A stretch of DNA of 64,000 nt from Christiangramia salexigens (lineage in GTDB: Bacteria > Bacteroidota > Bacteroidia > Flavobacteriales > Flavobacteriaceae), in NCBI RefSeq assembly GCF_001889005.1, contig NZ_CP018153.1, positions 1,956,501 through 2,020,500 on the forward strand, given 5' to 3'. The translations under genes and the position numbers were made by a program. The notes beneath the pieces are model-generated. The model did not search any database. It saw only the letters and a list, made by a program, of their open reading frames with translations, and was not told the DNA's origin. Of this stretch, positions 8,471-17,236 are shown piece by piece (within the stretch, counting starts at the first letter, position 1; each line of letters begins with the position of its first letter).

Positions 8471-8944
8471 ATGAAAAAAGCATTACTTCCTGTTTTATTC
8501 TTATTCATCGTTTCCTGTAATTTTGAGACCAAGAAGATCTCTTCTGAAGAGGTGCTTGAACAGGAAAGTCGTTCCCTTAACTGGAAAGAGGTGGATGAAT
8601 ACCCAACATTTAAAGCCTGCCAGGATAGAACAGAATTACGTGCGGCAAAACAATGCTTTGAAACTATGGTTGCTAATTCCATCTATTCCTATCTCGCGAG
8701 TCAAAATCCTGTGGTTTCCAAGAGTATAAACGACACCTTATACATTCATCTGGAAATCACAAAAGAAGGAAAAGCCAGAATTGAATCGGTGAAGATCGAT
8801 ACTTCTATTACCAACCAATTGCCTGATATTGAAAAATGGCTACATAGAAGTATAGACTCCCTGCCAAAGATCTATCCCGCAAGTAAAAGAGGAATCCCTG
8901 TGTCTACGAGATTTAAAATGCCTGTGGTTGTAAAGGCTGAATAG
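8471..8944 (+). CDS. Lipoprotein related to the TonB-like domain of the M56 sensor
   Basis: I chose the ATG at 8471 because it begins a clear lipoprotein signal (MKKALL...FIVSC, Cys16); the longer frame would start at a TTG and bury that signal. The mature 157-residue protein has no catalytic motif that I recognise. Its layout repeats the last 110 residues of the upstream M56 protein: a Pro/Phe-Cys start, a second Cys about 13 residues on, an amphipathic helix, a strand pair, then a SLP-x-I-x-P motif and a closing G-x-PVS...MPVVVK segment. It therefore looks like a detached copy of the sensor domain. It has its own upstream region after the terminator. A role as ligand-binding partner is inference. 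Confidence 0.72.
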   Translation: MKKALLPVLFLFIVSCNFETKKISSEEVLEQESRSLNWKEVDEYPTFKACQDRTELRAAKQCFETMVANSIYSYLASQNPVVSKSINDTLYIHLEITKEGKARIESVKIDTSITNQLPDIEKWLHRSIDSLPKIYPASKRGIPVSTRFKMPVVVKAE

Positions 8945-8953
8945 GATCTTCCA

Positions 8954-10120
8954 TTATTTCTTAAAATGCCTTCCCTTCCAGTCGAAGCCTGTTAGCATAG
9001 ACAGCAGCGTAATGTATACCACGAAAAAGGGATACATAATAGATGCCCAAAGATAATTTCGCATTATCTCCTCTCTTTTAAAAAATCTCGCAGCAAGGTA
9101 AATAAGTACAAAGTCCAGATTAAACTTGAATAAAAAAGCGAGCATAAGCGGCATGTATGGGAAAAGACCAAATAATGCCATTCCTGCAAAAACGATCAGG
9201 GATAAATTCATCACAAATACTATTAGCCCGCTTAGCTTTCCAAATAGACTTTTGTAATTGGTGGTCTTCGCAGCCCAGCGTTTTCTCTGTTCGATAAGTC
9301 CTGAAATATTTTCCTGATATCCGGTTCTCACGATGCCATCCACAGACTTCAAAAAACTTATTTTCAAACCTCCCTCTCTGAACTTTTGTAGCAAAAACAC
9401 ATCATCGCCACTGCTGATTTCATCATTCTCCTTAAATCCAGCGAATTGCATAAAGCTTTGTTTTTCATAACAAAGGTTAGCGGCATTACACATAAATGCA
9501 TGGCCAATTCCAAAACTACCCACAGTTGTTCCCTGCAGACTCAAAAAATCAAGTTCTTCGAACCTTTGAAAATGACTTAATTTCTGATCTGCTCTTTTAA
9601 TAAAACCAACGGGACCCGCAATTAATTTAGCTCCTGAAGACTGTATTTCCTCATCAATAGCCGCCAGCCATTCCGGAGGAACTACACTGTCTGCATCTGT
9701 AGTCACAATGAATTCAAAATTTGATCTTAGAATAGCGGTTTGTATGGCATCCTTCTTTGGAGACCTGGTTTTGCGGTCATTTTCCAACAGGATTATGTTC
9801 AACTCCGGAAGCCGCTCCTGGAATTCACGAGCCAAAATCAGTGAGTTATCGGAAGAATCATCGTTTACAAGAATGATCTCGAACTTATCTTTTGAATACC
9901 TTAAACTTCCAATGGATTGAAATAAGGCCTTCAGATTCTTCTCTTCATTCCGGTAGGGAATTATAACCGAAAATCCTGTACTGTGATCAAGCCTCTTCCA
10001 TTTGAAATCTGCGGTTTTTTTCCAACCGTAAATAAGGAATAATATCAAGCCTATATAAGTAGCAGTTATAAGAACAAGGATAGAAACCAGAAGCAAGTGA
10101 GATATGATTGGTGCTGCCAA
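8954..10120 (-). CDS. Family 2 glycosyltransferase, membrane-bound
   Basis: Processive-type GT2 enzyme of 388 residues. An N-terminal helix (about 10-33) is followed by the GT-A fold: FSVIIPYRNEE (50-60), the LVNDDSSDNS motif (84-93) and the DxD-like TTDADS (140-145). The acceptor motif near QRKRW (280s) is Q-x-x-R-W. Three helices at the C-terminus (about 300-375) place it in the inner membrane. Such enzymes build extracellular polysaccharide or glycolipid. It diverges from ruvC, 46 bases away. Sugar and acceptor cannot be deduced. Confidence 0.87.
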   Translation of the reverse strand: MAAPIISHLLLVSILVLITATYIGLILFLIYGWKKTADFKWKRLDHSTGFSVIIPYRNEEKNLKALFQSIGSLRYSKDKFEIILVNDDSSDNSLILAREFQERLPELNIILLENDRKTRSPKKDAIQTAILRSNFEFIVTTDADSVVPPEWLAAIDEEIQSSGAKLIAGPVGFIKRADQKLSHFQRFEELDFLSLQGTTVGSFGIGHAFMCNAANLCYEKQSFMQFAGFKENDEISSGDDVFLLQKFREGGLKISFLKSVDGIVRTGYQENISGLIEQRKRWAAKTTNYKSLFGKLSGLIVFVMNLSLIVFAGMALFGLFPYMPLMLAFLFKFNLDFVLIYLAARFFKREEIMRNYLWASIMYPFFVVYITLLSMLTGFDWKGRHFKK

Positions 10121-10166
10121 GGCAGAATTGATTAGCTTTGTGAAAGTCCCAAATTAGGTATTTTTT

Positions 10167-10745
10167 GTGAGCAAATCTTTAGAAAAATCAGTTTTGAAAA
10201 GTGAAAAGATCATTCTTGGTATAGATCCCGGAACAATCATAATGGGCTTTGGACTAATAAAAGTGGAGAATAAAAAAATGAGCTTCATTCAGATGAATGA
10301 ACTTCAGCTTCAAAAGTATAATGACCATTATATAAAGCTGAAGCTGATCTTTGAAAGAACCATCGAGCTTATTGACAATTACCATCCAGACGAGATCGCG
10401 ATAGAAGCGCCCTTCTTTGGAAAGAATGTTCAATCTATGCTCAAACTTGGAAGAGCGCAAGGAGTTGCGATGGCGGCCGGACTCTCCCGAGACATTCCAA
10501 TCACAGAATACCTCCCTAAAAAGATCAAAATGGCCATTACCGGAAACGGAAATGCCAGTAAGGAACAGGTTGCAAGAATGCTGCAAAGTCAGTTAAGTAT
10601 TGGCAAACTTCCAAAAAATCTGGATGCTACAGATGGGCTGGCCGCTGCGGTATGTCATTTTTATAATGAAGGAAGAACTGAAGTTGGCAAAAGCTACACG
10701 GGCTGGGAAGCATTTGTAAAACAAAACCCGAATAAAGTCAAATAA
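10167..10745 (+). CDS. ruvC: Crossover junction endodeoxyribonuclease RuvC
   Basis: Holliday-junction resolvase of 192 residues that acts with RuvAB in recombination repair. The four acidic catalytic residues are visible: Asp20 in GIDPGT (18-23), Glu80 in IAIEAPFFG (77-85), and Asp153 and Asp156 in [13 protein letters not shown]. The RNase H-like fold length is normal. There is no ATG before the first catalytic block, so the start is GTG at 10167 (a TTG ten codons later is possible). The stop overlaps the hemW start by one base, so the two are translated as a coupled pair. Confidence 0.94.
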   Translation: MSKSLEKSVLKSEKIILGIDPGTIIMGFGLIKVENKKMSFIQMNELQLQKYNDHYIKLKLIFERTIELIDNYHPDEIAIEAPFFGKNVQSMLKLGRAQGVAMAAGLSRDIPITEYLPKKIKMAITGNGNASKEQVARMLQSQLSIGKLPKNLDATDGLAAAVCHFYNEGRTEVGKSYTGWEAFVKQNPNKVK

Positions 10746-11872
10746 TGTCTGGTATCTACATCCACATACCATTCTGCAAGCAGGCTTGTGATTATTGTGA
10801 TTTCCACTTTTCGACTTCTACCAAAAAGAAATCACAAATGGTGGATATGCTTTGCCGTGAACTTGAGATAAGAAAAGAAGAACTTGGAAAGACTTTAATC
10901 CAAACCATCTATTTTGGAGGAGGAACCCCTTCCCTTCTCGATCAACCGGAACTACAGAAGATCTTTGAAACGATACATGAGAATTTTCAGATTTCAGAAA
11001 CCGCAGAAATTACTTTGGAAGCGAATCCAGATGATCTTGCCGAGGAAGTGCTTCAAATGCTATCTGCCTCACCGGTGAACAGACTGAGCATTGGCGTACA
11101 ATCATTTTTTGAAAAGGACCTGCAATTGATGAACCGGGCTCACAATGCCACTGAAGCCCTGGATTCCTTGCAGCGTGCACGTAAATATTTTGACAATATA
11201 AGTATAGATCTTATCTACGGTATACCCGGACAGACAGATAACGAATGGAGAGAAAATCTTAAGATCGCTTTAGAGCTGGACATCCCCCATATTTCAAGTT
11301 ATGCCCTAACCGTGGAACCAAAAACAGCTTTGGAAAAATTCATTGAAAATGGAAAATTAAAACCCGTGGAAGACGAGCAATACCGCAAACAATTCGATAT
11401 TCTCGTGGAAACGCTTACAACACACGGTTTTGAGCATTATGAATTTTCAAATTATGGAAAATCCGGCTATCATTCGCAGAATAATATGGCTTACTGGCTT
11501 GGCAAGGCCTACCTGGGAATAGGCCCCTCCGCGCACTCTTATGATGGAGAGTCAAGAAAATGGAATATTAGCAACAATGCATTATACATCAAAGCGATAG
11601 AAGCTGGCAATCTGCCCCAGCAATCCGAAAAACTTTCGGTTACCGACGCCTACAATGAATATGTAATGACAAGGCTTCGCACAAAATTCGGAGTGTCAGA
11701 AGCTGATCTTGAGAAAAAATTCGGAATAAAATACAGAATTCATTTTCATAAAGAAGCCCTAAAATTTATAGAAGATGGATTACTGGAAGAACGAGATGAG
11801 ATATTCCATATAACCAATAAAGGAAAATTCCTGAGCGACGGGATCGCTGCAGAGCTGTTTTATATCGATTAA
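10745..11872 (+). CDS. hemW: HemW-type radical SAM protein (coproporphyrinogen III oxidase-like)
   Basis: Radical SAM protein of 375 residues. The [4Fe-4S] cluster motif C11-x3-C15-x2-C18 lies in IPFCKQACDYCDF, followed by YFGGGTPSLL (56-65), ANPDDL and SIGVQSF, all typical of HemW/HemN. The extra cysteine found directly after the motif in true oxygen-independent coproporphyrinogen oxidase (CxxxCxxCxC) is absent here (CDF follows), which favours HemW, a heme chaperone, over HemN. It overlaps ruvC by one base. Early annotations often call this family coproporphyrinogen oxidase. Confidence 0.9.
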   Translation: MSGIYIHIPFCKQACDYCDFHFSTSTKKKSQMVDMLCRELEIRKEELGKTLIQTIYFGGGTPSLLDQPELQKIFETIHENFQISETAEITLEANPDDLAEEVLQMLSASPVNRLSIGVQSFFEKDLQLMNRAHNATEALDSLQRARKYFDNISIDLIYGIPGQTDNEWRENLKIALELDIPHISSYALTVEPKTALEKFIENGKLKPVEDEQYRKQFDILVETLTTHGFEHYEFSNYGKSGYHSQNNMAYWLGKAYLGIGPSAHSYDGESRKWNISNNALYIKAIEAGNLPQQSEKLSVTDAYNEYVMTRLRTKFGVSEADLEKKFGIKYRIHFHKEALKFIEDGLLEERDEIFHITNKGKFLSDGIAAELFYID

Positions 11873-11967
11873 TTATTCCCTATCCGATATCTCATTCAAT
11901 GCTCCTGAAATCGTAGATTCTCCGACCTTAAAAAAGGTCTGGGTGAAAGAATAGTTTATAGTCATCA

Positions 11968-12034
11968 GATTTCTATCAATAGTCGTAATGACCGTTCCGA
12001 GGTATTTCTACGAAATCTAAGGGCTGAGAAATCT
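11968..12034. repeat. Possible degenerate copy of the small dispersed repeat
   Basis: Between hemW and the cyclase gene, pieces such as AGATTTCT, GTAATGACCG, GAAATCT and GAGAAATCT occur in the same order and spacing as in the repeat cluster at 18.1-18.3 kb, but heavily diverged. It may be a decayed copy. The rest of this 229-base gap holds a promoter-like box and nothing else I recognise. Confidence 0.3.
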
Positions 12035-12073
12035 TATTTTAAAAAGGCATTATCATTTATCAATTAACAATAC

Positions 12074-12081
12074 TACATTTG
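12074..12081 (+). promoter_or_regulatory. Candidate -7 box upstream of the cyclase gene
   Basis: TACATTTG matches the Bacteroidota -7 consensus TAnnTTTG and ends 20 bases before the cyclase ATG. No good -33 TTG is seen at the usual spacing. Confidence 0.42.
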
Positions 12082-12101
12082 TTAGGACGAATATAACTCC
12101 C

Positions 12102-12854
12102 ATGCTAGCCAAAATAAGTCATAATACCGGCAACTACACCATAGACTTTTCTCAACCTCTGGATATTTCCATTAGTTTGAGGGGAGATAATAAAAATCCG
12201 ATCGCCTGGTATTTGAAGCATCCGGAGATCAAACCGGTAATAGATGGTGATTTTATAGGCAAGGTTAGCAAAGGCTCTTCGGTTAATTTTAATAATATCT
12301 GGTTCAATCCACACGCACATGCCACGCACACCGAATGTGTAGGTCATATTAGTCATGAGAATCAAACCATTCAACAACATCTTAAAACCTTCTTTTTTAA
12401 AGCTGAACTTATTTCAATTGAACCGCAGAAAAAAGGAGAAGATCTGGTTTTCACCAAATCACAACTTTCAAATAAACTGAAGAATTTTAGTTCTGAAGCA
12501 CTCGTAATAAGAACTCTGCCAAACTATATTGGAAAGATCTCAAAGCATCACTCTCATTCAAACTGGCCATATCTCGAGGAAGAATCAGCCAATTATATAA
12601 GAGAACTTGGGGTGAAACATCTATTGATAGATCAGCCTTCGGTAGATAAAGAAAAAGACGAAGGCAAATTACTGGCTCATAGAGCTTTTTGGAACTACCC
12701 AAAAAATACCCGCTTTGATGCGACTATAACCGAGTTGATCTATGTGCCTAACAAGGTGGAAGACGGCAATTACTTTTTAAACCTACAACCTGCCTCATTC
12801 GAGAATGATGCGGCTCCCTGCAAACCTGTACTTTATAAGATCCTTGAAAAATGA
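12102..12854 (+). CDS. Cyclase family protein (kynurenine formamidase-like metal hydrolase)
   Basis: Metal-dependent hydrolase of the cyclase/KynB fold, 250 residues. The metal-binding motif is present in modified form: H71-x-H73-x2-H76-x-E78-x3-H82, which corresponds to the family pattern HxGTHxDxPxH with Glu for Asp. Known members hydrolyse N-formylkynurenine or cyclic amides and esters, and the substrate here is unknown. It heads a three-gene operon: its stop overlaps the DUF4260 start by four bases, and DUF4230 follows one base later. A -7 box lies 20 bases upstream. No tryptophan-degradation genes are close by. Confidence 0.78.
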   Translation: MLAKISHNTGNYTIDFSQPLDISISLRGDNKNPIAWYLKHPEIKPVIDGDFIGKVSKGSSVNFNNIWFNPHAHATHTECVGHISHENQTIQQHLKTFFFKAELISIEPQKKGEDLVFTKSQLSNKLKNFSSEALVIRTLPNYIGKISKHHSHSNWPYLEEESANYIRELGVKHLLIDQPSVDKEKDEGKLLAHRAFWNYPKNTRFDATITELIYVPNKVEDGNYFLNLQPASFENDAAPCKPVLYKILEK

Positions 12855-13201
12855 AGACCACACTAAAACTGGAAGAGGCAGTTATGCTTGCCGGCGGGAT
12901 CTTCGCCTTTAGCTTGCAGGAAATAAGCTGGTGGTGGTTTATAGGCCTGTTCTTGGTTCCGGATATTGGAATGCTTGGATATTTGGTAAATAACAGAATA
13001 GGAGCTATACTCTATAATGCATTTCATCATAAGGGCATTGCAGTAATTTTAGGTCTAACAGGGGTGTTCTATAATGTTGAGGGATTACAACTGGCAGGAA
13101 TTATACTTTTCAGCCATTCATGCTTTGACAGATTATTAGGATATGGACTGAAGTATGAAAAAGGTTTTAAATTTACCCATCTGGGAGAAATAGGAAAATA
13201 A
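12851..13201 (+). CDS. DUF4260 family membrane protein
   Basis: Small integral membrane protein of 116 residues with three to four hydrophobic segments. The segments WWWFIGLFLVPDIGMLGY (27-44), YNAFHHKG (55-62) and the CFDRLLGYGLKY end are diagnostic of DUF4260. Function is unknown. The conserved Asp, His and Tyr residues within or near helices could bind a metal or lipid head group, which is speculation. Four-base overlap with the cyclase gene and a one-base gap to the DUF4230 gene indicate coupled translation. Confidence 0.8.
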   Translation: MKTTLKLEEAVMLAGGIFAFSLQEISWWWFIGLFLVPDIGMLGYLVNNRIGAILYNAFHHKGIAVILGLTGVFYNVEGLQLAGIILFSHSCFDRLLGYGLKYEKGFKFTHLGEIGK

Positions 13202-13202
13202 A

Positions 13203-13823
13203 ATGGAGTTACTTTTTATAGGACTGGCAGTTGGAGCTATACTGGCATATTTCATTTTTGCACGATTCAATAAGGAACGTTCCAAAATGAAGACCAGTGA
13301 GCAGTCTGTTGTTCTAATGGATAAGATCAAGAGCGTATGTAAATTCATTACGGTAGAAGGTGACTTCTCTGAGATCTATCATTATGAAAATCTGAAAGAG
13401 AAATACCTCAGCCTGATCCTGGGAAAGAAAAAGGCCATCGTTCTGGTTAATGCAAAAGCTCATGTAGGTTTTGATCTTAGTAAGATCCAGTTACAAAGTG
13501 ACAATCAGCATAAAAAGATAATTCTAACCAATTTTCCGCAACCGGAACTTTTAACCATAGAAACCGATTTTAAATATTACGACAAACGAGAAGGCTGGGC
13601 TAATCCTTTTACCACTTCAGATCTTACAGATATTAACCGGGATGCAAAAAAGCATATCGTAGACAAGATCCCACAAAGCGGATTGATGGACCAGGCCAAA
13701 AAAGAAGCGCTGAACACCATTCTTCTAATGGAAAAAATTGTGGAAACCATTGGCTGGCAACTTGATTATACCGCATTAACCCTGGAAAATTCTGAACAGG
13801 AAAAATTGGAGGAGAAATCATAA
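13203..13823 (+). CDS. DUF4230 family membrane-anchored protein
   Basis: Protein of 206 residues with one N-terminal helix (about 3-20) and a soluble domain that would face the periplasm. The pattern is that of DUF4230: an EGDFSEIYHYE strand (51-61), the KKKAIVLVNAKAHVGFDL strand pair (75-92), a TNFPQPELLTIE strand, and a C-terminal amphipathic helix with AKKEALNTILLMEKI. This resembles membrane-tethered proteins of unknown function found across bacteria. It is the third gene of the cyclase operon. No enzyme motif is visible. Confidence 0.78.
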   Translation: MELLFIGLAVGAILAYFIFARFNKERSKMKTSEQSVVLMDKIKSVCKFITVEGDFSEIYHYENLKEKYLSLILGKKKAIVLVNAKAHVGFDLSKIQLQSDNQHKKIILTNFPQPELLTIETDFKYYDKREGWANPFTTSDLTDINRDAKKHIVDKIPQSGLMDQAKKEALNTILLMEKIVETIGWQLDYTALTLENSEQEKLEEKS

Positions 13824-13924
13824 GATCATATCCCGGCTGCCGATTGAAAAAATACTTTGCATTAAGGTTTTCACCGGGCTACAAATAATCTTAAATTTAT
13901 ATTTCCACATCATTATTTAAAGCA

Positions 13925-14284
13925 ATGAATATTGATACATTCAGAGATTATTGCCTGAATAAAAAAGGGGTAACAGAGAGTTTACCATTTGGACCAGATA
14001 ATCTGGTGTTGAAGGTGATGGGTAAAATTTTTACCATCGTTTCGATGGAAAAGATTCCGTTACGGGTGAACCTAAAATGTGACCCACAAAGAGCGATAGA
14101 GCTCAGAGAAGAATACGACGGCTCTATCCTTCCGGGCTATCATATGAACAAACAACACTGGAACACCCTTATTCTGGATGATAACCTAAATCCGAAATTA
14201 GTCTTTGAATTGGTAGATCACTCCTACGAACTTATTGTAAATTCACTTTCTTTAAAACTGAAGAAGGAACTTGAAAATCTATGA
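13925..14284 (+). CDS. MmcQ/YjbR family protein
   Basis: Compact protein of 119 residues with the CyaY-like MmcQ/YjbR fold. Diagnostic segments are RDYCLNKKGVTESLPFGPD (8-26), VMGKIFTIVS, LRVNLKCDP (46-54) and the LPGYHMNKQHWNT motif (69-81). Members have been described as DNA-binding, but a firm cellular function is lacking. Its stop overlaps the ATG of the MutS-like gene by four bases, so the pair is cotranscribed. That pairing with a MutS-type ATPase may be meaningful. Confidence 0.88.
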   Translation: MNIDTFRDYCLNKKGVTESLPFGPDNLVLKVMGKIFTIVSMEKIPLRVNLKCDPQRAIELREEYDGSILPGYHMNKQHWNTLILDDNLNPKLVFELVDHSYELIVNSLSLKLKKELENL

Positions 14285-16062
14285 GCATTAAGCCTGAAGA
14301 ATTCTATTCGGCACAAAAAGCCGACTACTCAAAAAGTCACCAGCAATTATCCCGAAAGCTAATATTTTCCAGTACTTCAAGATTACTGGTGTTTTTCGCG
14401 ATCTGTTTTGCGGTGTACTTCTTTTTTGGAAATGCTAAGATCATGATTCCGCTGGTCATTGCATTAATTGCGATATTTATCTTTTTGATCTCCCGCCACA
14501 CCGACCTTAAGAAGGAACGTGAAAAAATAAAGGCTCTTATAGAATTGAACGAAAAGGAGCTGAAGATAATCCGTAAAAAGGATTTTTCATTTTTACCTGA
14601 TGGGAAGGAGTTTGACAAGGAACATCATGAGTTTAGCAGAGATATTGATCTGTTCGGTAAGAAAAGTTTCTTTCAATACCTGAACAGAACGGCCCTTAGC
14701 GAAGGAAAAGCCAGACTGGCCCGAATACTCCTGGCTAACCGCACCGTTGATATTGTTCAAAAACAAGAAGCCGTTAAGGAGTTAGCTTCAAAGGCTACCT
14801 GGCGACAAAATTATACGGCTACAGCAAATCTCGTTAAGACCGAGACCAGCTCCGCGAGTATTTTAAACTGGATACGAACCTATAAGAATTTTGTGCCATC
14901 AATGGCCAAATGGTTTCCATCTCTGTTCAGTCTTTTATCCATAGGTGTCATCCTCGCCTATTATTTTGAGGCTATCGGTGCCTCGCAGCTGTTGTTATGG
15001 TTTGTAATTGGTCTTTCTATCACCGGCTACTATTTTAAACGCGTAAATGACTTATCGGAAAAAGTGGGTAAGGCACAGGATACATTTCAGCAATATCATC
15101 AGCTTTTATCTGCCATAGAATCTGAAAATTTTGATTCCCATTTAATGAAAGAATTAAGGGAGTCAATAAAATCTGAATCCAAAAAAGCCTCGCTTATTCT
15201 TAAAGATTTTTCCAGAGCTATAGATGCTTTGGATCAACGCAATAATTTTCTGTTTGGTGTGATTGCTAATGCATTCTTTTTATGGGATCTCAGGCATGCT
15301 TACCGTATTGAGCGATGGATAGAGCATCATCACACGGCAGTAGAACACTGGTTTGATGCCGTAGAAAGAGTAGATGCCTATAATAGTCTGGGAAATTTCA
15401 GTTTTAATCATCCCGGTTATACCTTCCCTGAAATTCTAGAGGAAAAACAAGGAATTGAGGCCAAAGATCTGGGACATCCTCTTTTAGATGCGGGCAAAAG
15501 GATCGATAACGATTTTAAAATTGGAAGTGAACAGTTTTTCATAATTACCGGGGCGAATATGGCCGGGAAAAGTACTTTCTTAAGAACAGTTGCTCTGCAG
15601 ATCCTTATGTCCAATATTGGTTTACCGATATGTGCCACATCCTGTCGCTACTCCCCTATTAAGCTTATTACCAGCATGCGTACCAGTGATTCTCTTGGTG
15701 ATGATGAATCCTATTTCTTTTCTGAGCTCAAACGCTTAAAATATATCGTAGATAAGATCCAGACAGAGAACTATTTTATCATTCTGGATGAGATCCTTAA
15801 AGGCACCAATAGTACAGATAAGGCTATAGGCTCAAGAAAATTTGTACAGAGACTTGTTGGTAGCAGTTCTACAGGAATCATCGCAACACACGACCTGAGT
15901 CTATGTGAAATAAGTGAGGAATTGAAGCAGGTACAGAACTTTTATTTTGATGCTGAGATCATTAACGATGAACTAAATTTTGACTATCATCTAAAAGATG
16001 GGATCTGCCGAAATATGAATGCTTCATTCCTATTAAGGAAAATGAAGATCGTTGAAGAATAA
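14281..16062 (+). CDS. MutS-like ATPase with transmembrane helices
   Basis: Protein of 593 residues whose C-terminal half is the MutS ATPase domain: Walker A GANMAGKST (424-432), the TSDSLGDDES signature block, Walker B with LDE (502-504) followed by KGTNS, and an ATHD switch. The N-terminal half lacks the mismatch-binding domain of MutS. Instead it has a helix pair at about 33-71 and another at about 210-250, so it should be bound to the inner membrane; a helical lever region lies between. Such membrane MutS-family proteins are widespread in Bacteroidota and of unknown function. The four-base overlap with the MmcQ gene shows coupled translation. It is unlikely to do standard mismatch repair. 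Confidence 0.85.
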   Translation: MSIKPEEFYSAQKADYSKSHQQLSRKLIFSSTSRLLVFFAICFAVYFFFGNAKIMIPLVIALIAIFIFLISRHTDLKKEREKIKALIELNEKELKIIRKKDFSFLPDGKEFDKEHHEFSRDIDLFGKKSFFQYLNRTALSEGKARLARILLANRTVDIVQKQEAVKELASKATWRQNYTATANLVKTETSSASILNWIRTYKNFVPSMAKWFPSLFSLLSIGVILAYYFEAIGASQLLLWFVIGLSITGYYFKRVNDLSEKVGKAQDTFQQYHQLLSAIESENFDSHLMKELRESIKSESKKASLILKDFSRAIDALDQRNNFLFGVIANAFFLWDLRHAYRIERWIEHHHTAVEHWFDAVERVDAYNSLGNFSFNHPGYTFPEILEEKQGIEAKDLGHPLLDAGKRIDNDFKIGSEQFFIITGANMAGKSTFLRTVALQILMSNIGLPICATSCRYSPIKLITSMRTSDSLGDDESYFFSELKRLKYIVDKIQTENYFIILDEILKGTNSTDKAIGSRKFVQRLVGSSSTGIIATHDLSLCEISEELKQVQNFYFDAEIINDELNFDYHLKDGICRNMNASFLLRKMKIVEE

Positions 16063-16170
16063 TTTCTATGGATGCTGAAATAAATACAGCATGAGGCTAT
16101 GATAATTTGCACGGTAATCCTGCGCCTTTTTCTAAATGAATAGAGGTTAAAAGCCTTCAAAATTCTAAAC

Positions 16171-16178
16171 TATATTTG
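16171..16178 (+). promoter_or_regulatory. Candidate -7 box, near-leaderless promoter
   Basis: TATATTTG, an exact TAnnTTTG match, ends four bases before the ATG of the membrane hydrolase gene at 16183. Transcription would start at or just inside the start codon, so the mRNA may be leaderless. The -33 element is not obvious. Confidence 0.45.
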
Positions 16179-16182
16179 CGGC

Positions 16183-17187
16183 ATGGATTCATTAACCCAG
16201 ATCGTATTAGGAGCAGCAGTTGGAGAAGCCGTACTGGGCAGAAAAGTTGGTAATAAAGCAATGTTATATGGTGCAATTGCAGGCACCATCCCCGATCTTG
16301 ATGCAATTGCCGGAAACTTTACCGACACAATTACCGCCATAGAAATTCACCGTGGATTTACACATTCCATCGTTTTCGCCATTATTTTTGCCCCTGTTTT
16401 TGGTTGGCTTATCTCAAAAATTGAAAAAAGATCTGTTGCCAGCTGGAAGGGCTGGAGCTGGTTGATGTTCTGGGGATTCTTCACTCATCCTCTTTTGGAT
16501 GCACATACCACCTGGGGAACTCAGTTATTCTGGCCTTTGGATCTTAGATTAGCTTACAAGAACATCTTTGTTATAGATCCCCTGTACACCATACCTTTCA
16601 TGATCTTTATTATCCTCGCCATGCGACTTCCTGCCGGGAGTGCGAAAAGACGAAGATTTAATAATCTCGGGCTTATCATCAGCTGTATTTATCTATTAAT
16701 TATCACCCCGGGGATTAAGTTATTCACACATTCTAAATTTGAAGAATCACTTAAATTACAGGGAATAGAATACCAACGCCTGGATACCCGACCGGCACCT
16801 TTCAACTCGATCCTCTGGTCTGCCAATATCGAAACTGAAGATGCCTATCTCATAGGTCATTATTCATTATTGGATTCCAAACCTATAGAATTTGAAACTT
16901 ATCCTAAGAACCATGATCTGGCCGGGAATTGGACAAACAAACCAAACCTGAAGAGGCTGATTGATATTTCTGAGAACTGGTATACCCTCGCCAGAAATAA
17001 TGGTGATCTATATTTTAATGACCTGCGTTTTGGAAAACTGGATATAGAATCTCCTGATTCTGATTTTGTTTTTAGCTATAGATTGTCTGAAAAAAACGGA
17101 GAACTCATTGCCACCGAAACCGAGAAGGATCCCTCCAAGGTAAAAGAAATACTTCCTAATCTCTGGAAACGGATTTTAGGAAATTAA
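16183..17187 (+). CDS. YdjM/YfhO-type membrane metal-dependent hydrolase
   Basis: Inner-membrane protein of 334 residues from the LexA-regulated YdjM family of putative metal-dependent hydrolases. The signature MDSLTQIVLGAAVGEAVLG opens the protein. It is followed by PDLDAI (37-42), HRGFTHS (55-61) and HPLLDAHTTWGT (102-113), which place conserved His and Asp residues at a membrane-facing metal site. About four to five helices occupy residues 60-185; the last 130 residues are soluble. Its mRNA may be leaderless. The substrate is unknown, though lipid-like substrates have been suggested for relatives. Confidence 0.86.
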   Translation: MDSLTQIVLGAAVGEAVLGRKVGNKAMLYGAIAGTIPDLDAIAGNFTDTITAIEIHRGFTHSIVFAIIFAPVFGWLISKIEKRSVASWKGWSWLMFWGFFTHPLLDAHTTWGTQLFWPLDLRLAYKNIFVIDPLYTIPFMIFIILAMRLPAGSAKRRRFNNLGLIISCIYLLIITPGIKLFTHSKFEESLKLQGIEYQRLDTRPAPFNSILWSANIETEDAYLIGHYSLLDSKPIEFETYPKNHDLAGNWTNKPNLKRLIDISENWYTLARNNGDLYFNDLRFGKLDIESPDSDFVFSYRLSEKNGELIATETEKDPSKVKEILPNLWKRILGN

Positions 17188-17212
17188 ACTGACAGATCCC
17201 TGAGCATTCATT

Positions 17213-17220
17213 TACCTTTG
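17213..17220 (+). promoter_or_regulatory. Candidate -7 box upstream of phnA-like gene
   Basis: TACCTTTG matches TAnnTTTG and ends 16 bases before the ATG at 17237. No clear -33 TTG is present. Confidence 0.4.
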
Positions 17221-17236
17221 CTCCAAATCAATAGAA

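Noticed and set aside
11924-11939. GACCTT/AAGGTC hairpin after hemW
   Set aside because: Perfect but short, with no following T-run; weak as a terminator.
16072-16092. ATGCTG/CAGCAT hairpin after the MutS-like gene
   Set aside because: Six-base stem with a nine-base loop and no T-run; not convincing as a terminator.
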